Assembly: GCF_013376095.1 (NCBI RefSeq)
Contig: NZ_JAAMFN010000012.1
Location: 34,666-98,665, forward strand
Direction of reading: 5' to 3'
Length of the DNA stretch: 64,000 bases
Origin: Arthrobacter sp. SDTb3-6
Lineage (GTDB): Bacteria > Actinomycetota > Actinomycetes > Actinomycetales > Micrococcaceae
Below are positions 28,133 to 37,724 of this stretch, piece after piece (position 1 is the first letter of the stretch; each line of letters begins with the position of its first letter). Both the position numbers and the translations under genes were made by a program. The notes beneath the pieces were generated by a model that searched no databases, had not been told where the DNA came from, and saw only the letters and a program-made list of their open reading frames with translations.

Positions 28133-29875
28133 GTGCCACTTCAGGCCCGCACGCAACGCACGCCGAGCCGACGCACGCCGCACCGGGCCGCGGGCAGGGC
28201 GGGGCGTCAGCACCCGCGCACGCGAGGCCTGCTCGCGGCGGCGCTGGCCGCCGTCGTCCTGCTGGGCATGACTGCCTGCTCGGGGGCGCCGTCACCGGGC
28301 CCGAGCGCCACGGGGCAAGACAGCGCCAATGCGGCCCCCGTGACCTTCCGCTTCGGCACGGGCGCGGACCCGGCGGGCCTGGATCCGGCGCTGGTGGCGG
28401 ACACGGAATCTTACCGGGTGACGCGGCAGGTCCTGGAGGGGCTCGTGACGGTCGACCCCGTCACGGGGGCGCCGGCGGCAAGCCTGGCGACGTCGTGGAA
28501 GGAGTCCGACGGCGGGCTCAGCTACCAGTTCAAGCTGCGCCCCGGCGTCACGTTCCAGGACGGGACGGCGTTCAACGCGGAGGCCGTCTGCAAGAACTTC
28601 CAGCGCTGGTACACCTTCCCAAAAAATGTCCGCGGCGACGGTTCCGGCACCATGTTCAAGCAGGTTTTCCGCGATTTTTCAGACCAGCCCAACGACTCGC
28701 TGTACGGCGGCTGCACCGTGGACGGGCCGCTGGAGATGACCCTGCAGCTGAAGCGGCCGCTGACAGGCTTCCTGCAGGCCCTCACGCTTCCCTCGTTTGC
28801 GATCTCCTCCCCCACGGCACTGGCGAAAGGCACGGCAAACATCCTGGACCGGACGCTTAACGGCAACAAGGTGTCCCGGTACGCCCTGCACCCTGTCGGC
28901 ACGGGACCGTTCATGTTCACCTCCTCGGCCAAGGGCAGCGTCACCATGACCGCCTACCCGAAGTACTGGGGCAAAAAGGGCCAGATCCACACCCTCATCT
29001 TCACCACCTACAACGAACCGGTGAGCCGGCTCGCCGCACTGGAGGACGGCACCCTGGACGGGTTCGACCCGGTGACGCCAAGCAACTTTGACAAACTGGT
29101 CAAGGCCGGCAAGCAGGTGCTCCAGCGCGACCCGTTCTCCGTGATGTACCTGGGCATCAACCAGGCCATCCCCGTGATGAAGGACGACAAGGTGCGCGAG
29201 GCCATCGCCGCCGGCATCGACAAGACCACCATCGTGGGCAAGTTCTTCATCGCCGGCACGGCCACCGCGGGCCAGTTCATCCCGCCCAAGCTCAGCGGCT
29301 TCAACAACGCCGTGGCGGGCATCCCCTACGACCCCGTCAAGGCCAAGGCGCTCCTGAAGGAATCCAGCTACCGGGGCCAGGAAATCAAGTTCTACTACCC
29401 CACCGACGCCACCCGCACCTACCTGGCCACCCCCGAAAAGGTGTATGCGGAAATTGCGCGCGAGCTGACGGCCATCGGCTTCAACATCAAGCCCGTGCCG
29501 ATCGCCTGGAACGCCGGCTACGTCCAGGCCGTCACCCGCCCGGGCGACCACGCACTGAGCCTCATGGGCTGGAACGGCGGCTACGCCGACCCGGACAACT
29601 TCGTGGGCCCGCTCTTTGGCGCCCCCAATGGCGAGCTCGGCCTGCAGGACCCCCAACTCGTCTCAAAAATCACCCGCGCCCGGAGCCTGCCCAACGGGCC
29701 CGAACGCGTCGCCGCCTACGACGCCATCAACAAACTGATCGCCCCCTCCGTCCCCGCCGTCCCCATTGCGTTCCCGATCTCCGCGATCGCCCTTTCCGAC
29801 AAGGTTGCCAGCTACCCGCTCAGCCCTGTCCTGAACGAAGTCTTCAACCAGGTGACGCTGGCCCCCGGCAAATAG
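28133..29875 (+). CDS. Peptide/nickel-type ABC substrate-binding lipoprotein
   Basis: This 580-residue extracytoplasmic solute-binding protein belongs to family 5 (OppA/DppA). An Arg-rich start and hydrophobic segment (LLAAALAAVVLLGM) end in the lipobox GMTACS with C49 as lipid anchor. The family start FRFGTGADPAGLDPALVADT follows about 25 residues later. It would capture oligopeptides or similar ligands on the outer face of the membrane. No permease or ATPase genes lie next to it, so it must share components encoded elsewhere. GTG 28133 was chosen because AAGGAG is nine bases upstream; a longer frame opens at 28094. Confidence 0.9.
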   Translation: MPLQARTQRTPSRRTPHRAAGRAGRQHPRTRGLLAAALAAVVLLGMTACSGAPSPGPSATGQDSANAAPVTFRFGTGADPAGLDPALVADTESYRVTRQVLEGLVTVDPVTGAPAASLATSWKESDGGLSYQFKLRPGVTFQDGTAFNAEAVCKNFQRWYTFPKNVRGDGSGTMFKQVFRDFSDQPNDSLYGGCTVDGPLEMTLQLKRPLTGFLQALTLPSFAISSPTALAKGTANILDRTLNGNKVSRYALHPVGTGPFMFTSSAKGSVTMTAYPKYWGKKGQIHTLIFTTYNEPVSRLAALEDGTLDGFDPVTPSNFDKLVKAGKQVLQRDPFSVMYLGINQAIPVMKDDKVREAIAAGIDKTTIVGKFFIAGTATAGQFIPPKLSGFNNAVAGIPYDPVKAKALLKESSYRGQEIKFYYPTDATRTYLATPEKVYAEIARELTAIGFNIKPVPIAWNAGYVQAVTRPGDHALSLMGWNGGYADPDNFVGPLFGAPNGELGLQDPQLVSKITRARSLPNGPERVAAYDAINKLIAPSVPAVPIAFPISAIALSDKVASYPLSPVLNEVFNQVTLAPGK

Positions 29876-29996
29876 CGCCCCGCGTGGGGTACGGCGCCCG
29901 GCCCCTCCCGTGTGACCCAGCTCCCTTGATTTACGCTGGGAGCACCTGCCGCGATACGCTTCTACCGCTAGGAAGAGCCTCTATTCGGAGTTGACT

Positions 29997-31496
29997 GTGA
30001 CCTTCATTTCGACCACCAAAGACGCTGACGTCGTACTCATCGGAGGCGGCATCATGAGCGCCACTCTGGGTGCAATGCTCAAGCAACTCGAACCAGACTG
30101 GAAGATTGTGCTGTTTGAACAGCTCGGTTCGCCAGGTTTGGAATCCTCCAGTCCCTGGAACAACGCCGGCACCGGCCACTCCGCGCTCTGCGAGCTGAAC
30201 TATTCACCGATGGCCAAGGACGGCTCCGTTGATCCGGCGAAGGCGCTGAACATCAACGAACAGTTCCAGCTCTCCCGCCAGTTTTGGGCACACATGGTGG
30301 ACAACAACATGATCGGCTCCCCCAGGGGCTTCATCAACACCGTCCCGCACATGAGCTTTGTCATCGGCGAGCCGCACCGGAAGTTCCTCAAGACCCGGCA
30401 CCAGGCCCTGGCCGGCAACCCGCTGTTTGCTTCCATGGAGTACACCGAGGACCCGGCACAGATCGCCGAATGGGCGCCGCTGGTGATGAAGGGCCGCGAC
30501 CCGCAGCAGGTGGTGGCCGCAACCCGTGCAGCCGAAGGAACCGACGTCGACTTTGGCGCCCTGACCCGCGAACTCATCGGCTACATGGACCACAACGGCG
30601 TCGAGGTGAACTTCAACACCTCCGTCACCGATGTCCAGCGGACCGGCGACGGCCAGTGGGACATCGACACCAAGCACCCCTCCTCAGGGGAGCGCGGCCG
30701 CATCAAGGCAAAGTTCGTGTTCATCGGCGGCGGCGGCGGGGCCCTGCACCTGCTCCAAAAGTCCGGCATCCCCGAGGGCAAGGGCTTCGGCGGCTTCCCC
30801 GTCTCCGGCCAGTTCTTCCGCTGTACGGATGAGGCCATCGCTTCCAAGCACAGCGCCAAGGTCTACGGCCAGGCCTCCGTGGGGGCCCCGCCCATGTCCG
30901 TCCCGCACCTGGACACCCGGTACGTGGGCGGCAAGCGCTCCCTGCTCTTCGGCCCGTACGGCGGCTTCTCCACGAAGTACCTGAAGACCGGCAGCTACCT
31001 TGACCTGCCCGGCTCCATCCGCCCCGGCAACATCATCCCCATGCTCGCCGTGGGCAAGGACAACCTGGACCTGGTGAAGTACCTGGTCAGCGAGGTCACC
31101 AAGTCCCACGCCGGCAAGGTGGAGGCGCTCCACGAGTACTTCCCCGGTGCCGACGGCAACGACTGGGAGCTGATCACAGCCGGCCAGCGCGTGCAGATCA
31201 TCAAGAAGGACGCCAAGAAGGGCGGCGTGCTGCAGTTCGGCACCGAGGTCATCACCTCGGCCGACGGAACCATCTCCGCCCTGCTGGGCGCATCCCCGGG
31301 TGCGTCCACGGCCGTGCCGATCATGCTGCAGCTGCTCCAGCGCTGCTTCCCGCGCAAGTTCAAGCTCGAATGGCAGGATTCGCTGCGTGGCATGATGCCC
31401 ACCTACGGCACCAAGCTCAATGAGAACGCGGAGCTGTTTGCGCAGACCCTCGCCGCCACGGCCGAGTCCCTCCAGCTGCAGACCGACGCAGCCTAG
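29997..31496 (+). CDS. mqo: Malate:quinone oxidoreductase
   Basis: This 499-residue membrane-associated FAD enzyme oxidises malate to oxaloacetate and passes electrons to the quinone pool; in many actinobacteria it is the main TCA malate oxidase. The FAD-binding start [20 protein letters not shown] is at about residues 10-29, and the family segment [19 protein letters not shown] follows near residue 50. Length matches Mqo. GTG 29997 was preferred over TTG 29991 because GGAG lies six bases before it. The gene is probably monocistronic. Confidence 0.96.
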   Translation: MTFISTTKDADVVLIGGGIMSATLGAMLKQLEPDWKIVLFEQLGSPGLESSSPWNNAGTGHSALCELNYSPMAKDGSVDPAKALNINEQFQLSRQFWAHMVDNNMIGSPRGFINTVPHMSFVIGEPHRKFLKTRHQALAGNPLFASMEYTEDPAQIAEWAPLVMKGRDPQQVVAATRAAEGTDVDFGALTRELIGYMDHNGVEVNFNTSVTDVQRTGDGQWDIDTKHPSSGERGRIKAKFVFIGGGGGALHLLQKSGIPEGKGFGGFPVSGQFFRCTDEAIASKHSAKVYGQASVGAPPMSVPHLDTRYVGGKRSLLFGPYGGFSTKYLKTGSYLDLPGSIRPGNIIPMLAVGKDNLDLVKYLVSEVTKSHAGKVEALHEYFPGADGNDWELITAGQRVQIIKKDAKKGGVLQFGTEVITSADGTISALLGASPGASTAVPIMLQLLQRCFPRKFKLEWQDSLRGMMPTYGTKLNENAELFAQTLAATAESLQLQTDAA

Positions 31497-31503
31497 CGTT
31501 CCC

Positions 31504-31520
31504 GCCCGGCAGGGCCGGGC
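31504..31520. terminator. Weak hairpin after mqo
   Basis: GCCCGGC and GCCGGGC pair across three bases, eight bases after the mqo stop. There is no T-tract, so its role as terminator is uncertain. Confidence 0.3.
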
Positions 31521-31551
31521 AGACCAGGCATAACGCAGTGGGAGTGTATTG

Positions 31552-34500
31552 ATGTTTCGCTTGGCACGGATGTCGCTGGGCAGCCGGGCGCTGATTGCCC
31601 TGATCACCGTCTTCGCCGTGGTGTTCGGCGTGATCACGCTCGGTTCGCTCAAGCAGGAACTGATCCCCTCCATCGAGTTCCCGCGCATCACCGTGGTCTC
31701 GGCCATGCCGGGCGCGTCGCCGGAAGTGGTGGACAAGCAGGTCGGCGCCCCGCTGGAAGCTGCCCTGAACGGCGTCGAAGGCCTCGAGAGCAGCACGTCG
31801 ACCTCCCGCAGCGGCGTCTCAACGATCAACCTGTCCTTCGCCTACGGCACCAACCTGGACCGGGCCCGGAACCAGATTGACCGGGCCATTTCCAATGTCG
31901 CCCCCAAACTGCCGGATGGTGTGCAGCCGCAGCCCATTTCCGGCAGCATCGACGATTTCCCGATCGTGTTCCTTGCCGTGTCCTCGGACCAGGACCTGGC
32001 AGCCCTGAACACCAGCCTGCAACGCCTGGCGGTGCCGGCGCTGCTGAAGATCGACGGCGTGCGCAGCGCCGACGTCACCGGCGCCAACACCCAGCACATT
32101 GCCATCCTGCCCAATGCAGCCAGGCTGTCGGCGGCCGGGCTGAACCCCGGCTCCATCACGAAGGCGCTGAAGAACAACGGCACGCTGGTGCCCGTCGGGT
32201 CGCTGGGCAACCAGGGGCTGACGCTGCCCATCCAGGCCGGCAGCCCCGTCGATTCGCTCGACGCCATCAAGGCCCTGCCGCTGTCCGGGGGCAAGGCGGC
32301 CACGGCCCCCACGATCGGCTCCGTGGCCAGCGTGGCGCTGGCGGATGATCCCACCACCTCCATCACGCGCACCAACGGCAAGCCCACGCTGGCACTGTCC
32401 ATCACCAAGACACCCGGGGCGGACACCGTGACGCTCTCGCATGAGATCGCCGCGCAGCTGCCCCAGATCCAGGCCTCCCTGGGCCACAACACGAAGTTCA
32501 CCACCGTCCTGGACCAGGCGCCGTTCATTGAAAAGTCCATCCACGACCTCACCCAGGAGGGCTTGCTGGGACTCGGCTTCGCCGTCGTGGTGATCCTGGT
32601 TTTCCTGCTGTCCGTCCGCTCCACCCTGGTCACGGCGATCTCCATCCCGCTCTCGCTGCTGGTGACGTTCATCGGACTGTGGGCCACGGGCTATTCGCTG
32701 AACATCCTGACCCTGGGCGCCCTGACCATCGCGATCGGCCGGGTGGTGGACGACTCCATTGTGGTCATTGAAAACATCAAGCGGCACATGGGTTACGGCG
32801 AGGACAAGAAGGCAGCCATCCTTTCCGCCATCCGCGAGGTGGCCGGCGCCATCACGGCGTCCACGCTGACCACGGTGGCGGTGTTCCTGCCCATCGCGTT
32901 TGTGGGCAGCCTGGCCGGGGAACTGTTCCGCCCGTTTGCCCTCACCGTGACGTTTGCGCTGCTGGCCTCGCTGCTGGTGTCGCTGTCCATTGTCCCGGTG
33001 CTGGCCTACTGGTTCCTGAAGTCCCCCGCCGGCACCGCGGACGACGCCGGCACCGCCCTCGCCGGGCAGGCGCTCCTTCGCGCCGTGGAAGGGAAGGAAC
33101 GCAGCTCCTGGCTGCAGCGCGGCTACCTGCCTGTGCTTGCCAAGACGCAAAAGCACCCCGTCTACACGCTGCTGGCCGGGGCCGTCATTCTGGGAGCAAC
33201 GCTGGCCATGACGCCGCTGCTGCCCACCAACCTGCTCGGCGACACCGGGCAGAACAGCATGACGGTCAACCAGGCGATGCCCGCGGGCACCAGCCTGGAC
33301 GTCACCGACGCCGCGGCGAAAAAGGTCGAGGCCGTGCTTGCTGGCATCGACGGCGTCCAGGACGTGCAGGTCACGGTCGGCAACGCCTCGGGCGGCTTCT
33401 CCTCGCTACTTTCCTCGGGGGCATCTAGCGCCTCCTTCCAGGTCATCACGAACCCCGACGCCGACCAGGTGAAGCTGCAGGACACCGTCCGGAAGGCCGT
33501 GGCCCGCATCAAGGATGCCGGGACCATTGCGCTGGGAGCCTCCGGCGGCGGCTTTGGCACCTCAAACTCGGTGGACGTCATGGTGAAGGCGGGCACCGGC
33601 GCCGAACTCCAGGCGGCGTCCGACACCCTGGTGAAGGCCATGGCCGGCCTGCCCGGTGCGCAGTCCGTTTCCAGCAACCTCTCCGGCGCGCAGCCAGTGG
33701 TGCAGGTCAGCGTGGACCGGGCCAAGGCCGCCGCGGCGGGGCTGGACGAGGCACAGATCACCGGGCTGCTGGCGGCCACCGTCAGCCCCATCCCGGCCGG
33801 GACGGTGCGCATCGACACGACCGACTACAAGGTCCAGGTGGGCACCGGCAGGACCTTTGACTCCGTGGCGGACCTCGCCGCGGCCGTCATCCCCACCGCC
33901 GCCGGGCCCGTGCCGCTGGGTTCCGTCGCCACGGTGAAGCAGGTGGACACGCCGCTGACCATCACCTCCTCCAACGGCCAGCGGACGGCCACGGTCTCCG
34001 TGGTGCCGGAAGCCAACTCGCTGGGCTCGCTGAGCGCCGAGGTGCAAAAGAAGCTCGATGCCGTGACACTGCCGGCCGGTGCCATTGCCACGATCGGCGG
34101 CGCGGCCACGCAGCAGGCCGATTCCTTCCGGCAGCTGGGGCTGGCCATGCTCGCTGCCATCGCCATCGTGTACGTGATCATGGTGGCCGCATTCAAGTCG
34201 CTGGTGCAGCCGCTGATCCTGCTCGTCTCCATTCCCTTTGCGGCCACGGGCGCCATCGGGCTGCTGCTCATCACGCGCGTGCCGCTGGGCCTGGCGTCCC
34301 TGATCGGCATGTTGATGCTGGTGGGCATCGTGGTCACCAACGCCATTGTGCTCATTGACCTGATCAACCAGTACCGCCGTCCCTCCGGCGACCGGCCTGC
34401 CATGAACGTGGCCGACGCCATTGAGCACGGCGCCCGGCAGCGCCTGCGCCCCATCCTGATGACGGCGCTGGCCACCATTTTCGCGCTGACGCCGATGGCG

Positions 34501-34794
34501 CTGGGCGTGACGGGCGGCGGCGGGTTCATCTCCCAGCCCCTGGCCATCGTGGTGGTGGGCGGACTCGTGTCCTCCACCCTCCTGACGCTGGTGCTGGTGC
34601 CGGTGCTGTACCGCCTCGTGGAGGGCCGCAAGGAAAGGCGTGAGCTGCTGAAGGCGCTGAAGACGGTGCACCGGCCGGCTGCCGGTCCCGGCCGCGGCCC
34701 CGGCGGCCCGTCGTCGCCGGCGCAGCCCGCGTTCGAGGACTGGACCACGGGTGCCATCCCGAAGGTCCGCGGCCGCCGCGCCGCCCTCGACTAA
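31552..34794 (+). CDS. RND-superfamily efflux permease (AcrB/HAE1-like)
   Basis: This 1080-residue transporter has the duplicated RND layout: one N-terminal helix (ALIALITVFAVVFGVITLG), a large external loop, six helices with motif GRVVDDSIVVIENIKRHM, a second loop, and six more helices with GIVVTNAIVLIDLINQYRR. The acidic pair in DDS is the proton-relay signature of AcrB-type pumps. The C-terminal 50 residues are a Pro/Gly-rich cytoplasmic tail. Gram-positives have no outer membrane or TolC, and no membrane-fusion protein gene lies nearby, so it would pump out of the membrane. ATG 31552 has GGAG seven bases upstream; it directly follows TTG 31549. Confidence 0.92.
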   Translation: MFRLARMSLGSRALIALITVFAVVFGVITLGSLKQELIPSIEFPRITVVSAMPGASPEVVDKQVGAPLEAALNGVEGLESSTSTSRSGVSTINLSFAYGTNLDRARNQIDRAISNVAPKLPDGVQPQPISGSIDDFPIVFLAVSSDQDLAALNTSLQRLAVPALLKIDGVRSADVTGANTQHIAILPNAARLSAAGLNPGSITKALKNNGTLVPVGSLGNQGLTLPIQAGSPVDSLDAIKALPLSGGKAATAPTIGSVASVALADDPTTSITRTNGKPTLALSITKTPGADTVTLSHEIAAQLPQIQASLGHNTKFTTVLDQAPFIEKSIHDLTQEGLLGLGFAVVVILVFLLSVRSTLVTAISIPLSLLVTFIGLWATGYSLNILTLGALTIAIGRVVDDSIVVIENIKRHMGYGEDKKAAILSAIREVAGAITASTLTTVAVFLPIAFVGSLAGELFRPFALTVTFALLASLLVSLSIVPVLAYWFLKSPAGTADDAGTALAGQALLRAVEGKERSSWLQRGYLPVLAKTQKHPVYTLLAGAVILGATLAMTPLLPTNLLGDTGQNSMTVNQAMPAGTSLDVTDAAAKKVEAVLAGIDGVQDVQVTVGNASGGFSSLLSSGASSASFQVITNPDADQVKLQDTVRKAVARIKDAGTIALGASGGGFGTSNSVDVMVKAGTGAELQAASDTLVKAMAGLPGAQSVSSNLSGAQPVVQVSVDRAKAAAAGLDEAQITGLLAATVSPIPAGTVRIDTTDYKVQVGTGRTFDSVADLAAAVIPTAAGPVPLGSVATVKQVDTPLTITSSNGQRTATVSVVPEANSLGSLSAEVQKKLDAVTLPAGAIATIGGAATQQADSFRQLGLAMLAAIAIVYVIMVAAFKSLVQPLILLVSIPFAATGAIGLLLITRVPLGLASLIGMLMLVGIVVTNAIVLIDLINQYRRPSGDRPAMNVADAIEHGARQRLRPILMTALATIFALTPMALGVTGGGGFISQPLAIVVVGGLVSSTLLTLVLVPVLYRLVEGRKERRELLKALKTVHRPAAGPGRGPGGPSSPAQPAFEDWTTGAIPKVRGRRAALD

Positions 34795-34824
34795 ACCCCG
34801 CCCGGGCCGCCCCTCCCCTGTCCT

Positions 34825-34885
34825 TGTTGCAGATCCTGGCCCAAAAAGGGACATTTCAGCGGATTTTCGTCCAAGAGCTGCAACA
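34825..34885. repeat. 61-bp palindrome in front of AbiEi-like gene
   Basis: The 15-base arms TGTTGCAGATCCTGG and CCAAGAGCTGCAACA pair with two mismatches around a 31-base middle containing CCCAAAAAGGG. It ends 70 bases before the AbiEi-like start. A second 61-bp copy, about 70% identical in direct alignment, lies seven bases after the same gene. Confidence 0.85.
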
Positions 34886-34955
34886 TGGATGGCGGGTGGG
34901 GCCCGGTTGTGGATAACTTAAACGCCCACTGCCGGAAATTGCCATGCTTGGGGGC

Positions 34956-35891
34956 ATGGCAGCGCTTGACCGTCTTCCCGAAATGTTCCGGGCCGCCCCG
35001 TTCACCCTCGAGGAAGCGCGCGCGGCCGGAAGCAGCTACGGCGAGCTGTGTCACCGCGACGTGGTCACGCTCAGCCGCGGCATCAAGACCTTGAAGAACG
35101 ACGCCGACCTCCCCCTGGCGCTCCTCACGCGCCCCTATACCGTGGTCACCGGATATTCGGCCGCCTCCCACGGCACTGCGCTGGCCATCTGGGACATTCC
35201 GGGGTTCCTTCCCGGTCAGGACGGCAAGGCGATCCATATCTCCCGCCAGTACCCCCGCGTCCCGGCGCGGCGGCGCGGGGTGGCCGGCCACCGCACCATG
35301 TTCCGAGACGACGAAGTCTGCATTCTCGACGGCCTGTGGATCACCACCAGGACAAGGACTTGGCTGGACTGCGCCCGCAAGATGGCAGTTGCTGAACTGG
35401 TGGTGGCTGCCGACCACCTTGTCCGTATCCCGCGGCCCGTATTTGAAGGCCGCAGCGAGCCCTACGCAACCCTTACGGAACTCGCCGTTCTCCTGGAACG
35501 GCATCCGGGAACGCCGGGCATCGTGAAGGCACGTGAGGCGCTGCACCTGGCCCGGACCGGCTCCGACTCGCCCCAGGAAACCAGGCTCCGCCTGGCGTGT
35601 GGGCAGGCAGGCCTTCCGGAACCCCAACTCAACGTTGCCGTCCGGCTCACCGACGGGGTGGAACGGACACCCGACCAGTCCTACCGGGACTACAAGGTCG
35701 CTGTCGAATACGACGGAGCAACGCACGCCGATCCACGGCAGGTGGAAAGGGACGTCGCCCGGGAAGAGGACTATGCCCGGGCGGGCTGGAAGGAAGTGCG
35801 CATCATGAGGAGGCACATGGCCAACGACGCCCAGGAAGCCGTCCGCAAGGTCCGTGCGGCCCTCCACGAACGCGGCTGGCGGCCCTCCTAA
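34956..35891 (+). CDS. AbiEi/DUF559-like protein (possible nuclease)
   Basis: This 311-residue protein has two parts. Residues 1-160 resemble the N-terminal winged-helix and core of AbiEi-type (type IV antitoxin) proteins (FTLEEARAAGSSYGELCHRD, later YSAASHGTALAIW and LDGLWITTRTRTWLDCARK). Residues about 205-290 resemble the DUF559/Vsr endonuclease fold: E208 (SPQETRLRL), D245, E251 and D253 in YRDYKVAVEYDG, H257, and AGWKEVRIMR. These are the residues expected of a PD-(D/E)XK-type active site. No toxin partner (AbiEii) lies beside it. Two 61-bp palindromes flank it. ATG 34956 was chosen; ATG 34944 is also in frame. A broken relative is at 16599. Confidence 0.75.
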   Translation: MAALDRLPEMFRAAPFTLEEARAAGSSYGELCHRDVVTLSRGIKTLKNDADLPLALLTRPYTVVTGYSAASHGTALAIWDIPGFLPGQDGKAIHISRQYPRVPARRRGVAGHRTMFRDDEVCILDGLWITTRTRTWLDCARKMAVAELVVAADHLVRIPRPVFEGRSEPYATLTELAVLLERHPGTPGIVKAREALHLARTGSDSPQETRLRLACGQAGLPEPQLNVAVRLTDGVERTPDQSYRDYKVAVEYDGATHADPRQVERDVAREEDYARAGWKEVRIMRRHMANDAQEAVRKVRAALHERGWRPS

Positions 35892-35897
35892 GATCTG

Positions 35898-35958
35898 TGT
35901 TGCAGCTCTTGGGTCAAAACCGGCCATTTGCGCCGAAATCGGTCCAGGACCTGCAACA
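35898..35958. repeat. 61-bp palindrome behind AbiEi-like gene
   Basis: The arms TGTTGCAGCTCTTGG and CCAGGACCTGCAACA pair with two mismatches around a 31-base middle (CAAAACCGGCC). It begins seven bases after the AbiEi-like stop. It has the same length, arm sequence and trailing TGGATG as the copy at 34825. Confidence 0.85.
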
Positions 35959-36025
35959 TGGATGCTGCGGGGAGGTGCCAACCGCTGCAGGAGGAGGCCC
36001 GGGAACATTTTGGGCCTTCCCCGGG

Positions 36026-36060
36026 TTGGACCGTATATTAGATGCAAACGCATATATATC
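36026..36060 (+). promoter_or_regulatory. Promoter and palindromic operator of the LLM-marR operon
   Basis: An AT-rich island in GC-rich DNA contains an imperfect inverted repeat centred on ATGC-AAAC-GCAT, extended by TATATTAG on the left and ATATAT on the right (36034-36059). TTGGAC (36026-36031) and CATATA (36051-36056) could be promoter hexamers with a 19-base spacer, so the palindrome would cover the promoter. MarR proteins bind such sites, and marR is the second gene of this operon. Confidence 0.5.
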
Positions 36061-36093
36061 CCGGGTCGCGTCCGGGAGACCAAGGAGCACACC

Positions 36094-37218
36094 ATGCAGT
36101 TCGGAATATTCAGTGTTGGCGACATCACCATGGACCCCACCACGGGCCGGACGCCCACCGAGCACGAACGCCTGAAGGCCATCACCACCATCGCCAAGCA
36201 TGCCGAGGACGTCGGCATGGACGTCTTTGCCACCGGTGAGCACCACAACCCGCCGTTCTACCCCAGCTCCCCCACCACCATCCTGGGCTACATCGCTGCG
36301 CAGACGGAGAAGATCATCCTCTCCACGACCACCACGCTGATCACCACCAACGATCCCGTGAAGATCGCCGAGGACTTCGCCACCCTCCAGCACCTTGCCG
36401 AGGGCCGCGTGGACCTGGTCCTGGGCCGTGGAAACACCGCCCCCGTCTACCCCTGGTTTGGGAAGAACATCCAGGATTCGGTGGAGCTGACGGTGGAAAA
36501 CTACGCCCTGCTGCGCCGCCTCTGGGATGAGGAAGTGGTGAACTGGGAGGGCAGGTTCCGCACGCCGCTGCGCGGCTTCACCGCCACACCGCGCCCGCTC
36601 GACGGCGTTGCCCCCTTTGTCTGGCACGGCAGCATCCGCACGCCCCAGGTTGCCGAGATTGCCGCCTACTACGGCGACGGCTTCTTCGCCAACAACATCT
36701 TCTGGCCCAAGGAACACTACATCCAGTTGATCAACCTCTACCGGGATCGCTTCGCCCACTACGGCCACGGCACCCCGGAACAGGCCATTGTGGGCCTGGG
36801 CGGCCAGTTCTTCATCCGGAAGAACTCGCAGGACGCCGTCAACGAGTTCCGCCCGTACTTCAACAACGCCCCCGTCTACGGCCACGGCCCGTCCATGGAG
36901 GACTTCACCTCCCAGACCCCGCTGACCGTTGGCAGCCCTGCGGAAATGATTGAAAAGACCCTGGCGTTCCGCGACTACTTCGGCGACTACCAGCGCCAGC
37001 TGTTCCTCGTGGACCACGCCGGCCTGCCGCTGAAGACCGTGCTGGAACAGCTGGACCTCTTCGGCTCGGACGTGCTCCCCACGCTCCGGAAGGAGTTTGC
37101 GGCGAACCGCCCGGCCAACATCCCGGAGGCCCCGACGTTCGCCGCCCGGAAGGCGGCAAAGGAAGCCAAGGAGGCCGCCGGCCTCGAGCATGAAACGGCT
37201 GGCGGTGTGGGCGCATGA
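36094..37218 (+). CDS. LLM-class flavin-dependent oxidoreductase
   Basis: This 374-residue enzyme has the bacterial luciferase-like TIM-barrel fold that uses reduced FMN or F420. Family segments include FGIFSVGDITMDPTTGRTPT at the start, VFATGEHHNPPF, and GRVDLVLGRGNTAPVYPWFG. The C-terminal 25 residues are an Ala/Lys/Glu-rich tail. The substrate is unknown; these enzymes oxidise aldehydes, aromatic compounds or other xenobiotics. ATG 36094 is preceded by AAGGAG at seven bases. marR overlaps its stop codon by four bases, which suggests the regulator controls this gene. Confidence 0.93.
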   Translation: MQFGIFSVGDITMDPTTGRTPTEHERLKAITTIAKHAEDVGMDVFATGEHHNPPFYPSSPTTILGYIAAQTEKIILSTTTTLITTNDPVKIAEDFATLQHLAEGRVDLVLGRGNTAPVYPWFGKNIQDSVELTVENYALLRRLWDEEVVNWEGRFRTPLRGFTATPRPLDGVAPFVWHGSIRTPQVAEIAAYYGDGFFANNIFWPKEHYIQLINLYRDRFAHYGHGTPEQAIVGLGGQFFIRKNSQDAVNEFRPYFNNAPVYGHGPSMEDFTSQTPLTVGSPAEMIEKTLAFRDYFGDYQRQLFLVDHAGLPLKTVLEQLDLFGSDVLPTLRKEFAANRPANIPEAPTFAARKAAKEAKEAAGLEHETAGGVGA

Positions 37219-37724
37219 TCTCCGCCGCAGCCCACCGGCGCCTCGCCACCGAGGCGTGGGAATCGCTGCTGCGCTCGCAGGTGGCCGTGATGCGCGAACT
37301 CCACAAGGAACCCATATTCAAGAAGGTGGGCAGCCGCGAGTACGACGTCCTGTTCAACCTCTCGCGCTGCCCCACGGGCTGGCTGCGCCTGAATGAACTC
37401 AACGACAACGTGTTGCTGACCCAGCCGAGCATCTCCCGCCTCGTGGAGCGGCTGGAGGCGCGCGGCCTGGTGCAGCGCCGGACGCCCGACGACGACCGGC
37501 GGGGTGTGCTGATCGGGCTCACCGAGGCGGGCGCGGCCCTGCAAAAGGAGGTGGGGCGGGCGCATGTGCAAAACATCATGCAGCTCATGGAGGAGGCCCT
37601 CAGCGACGCCGAAATGCAGACGCTGTTGGAGCTGACCGGCAAGTTGCGCTCCGCCGTGGCACTCCGGGCCGGCGGGACGGCTGCGGCCGCCGCTGCGGTC
37701 AGTCCAGCACCTTCAGCGACGTGA
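37215..37724 (+). CDS. MarR-family transcriptional regulator
   Basis: This 169-residue winged-helix repressor has its recognition region at NVLLTQPSISRLVERLEARG and the wing at RRTPDDDRRGVLIGLTEAG. MarR proteins usually repress their own operon until a small ligand, often phenolic, releases them. It overlaps the oxidoreductase gene by ATGA, so autoregulation through the palindrome near 36045 is likely. Its last 26 bases overlap the end of the convergent lipoprotein gene. Confidence 0.93.
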   Translation: MISAAAHRRLATEAWESLLRSQVAVMRELHKEPIFKKVGSREYDVLFNLSRCPTGWLRLNELNDNVLLTQPSISRLVERLEARGLVQRRTPDDDRRGVLIGLTEAGAALQKEVGRAHVQNIMQLMEEALSDAEMQTLLELTGKLRSAVALRAGGTAAAAAAVSPAPSAT

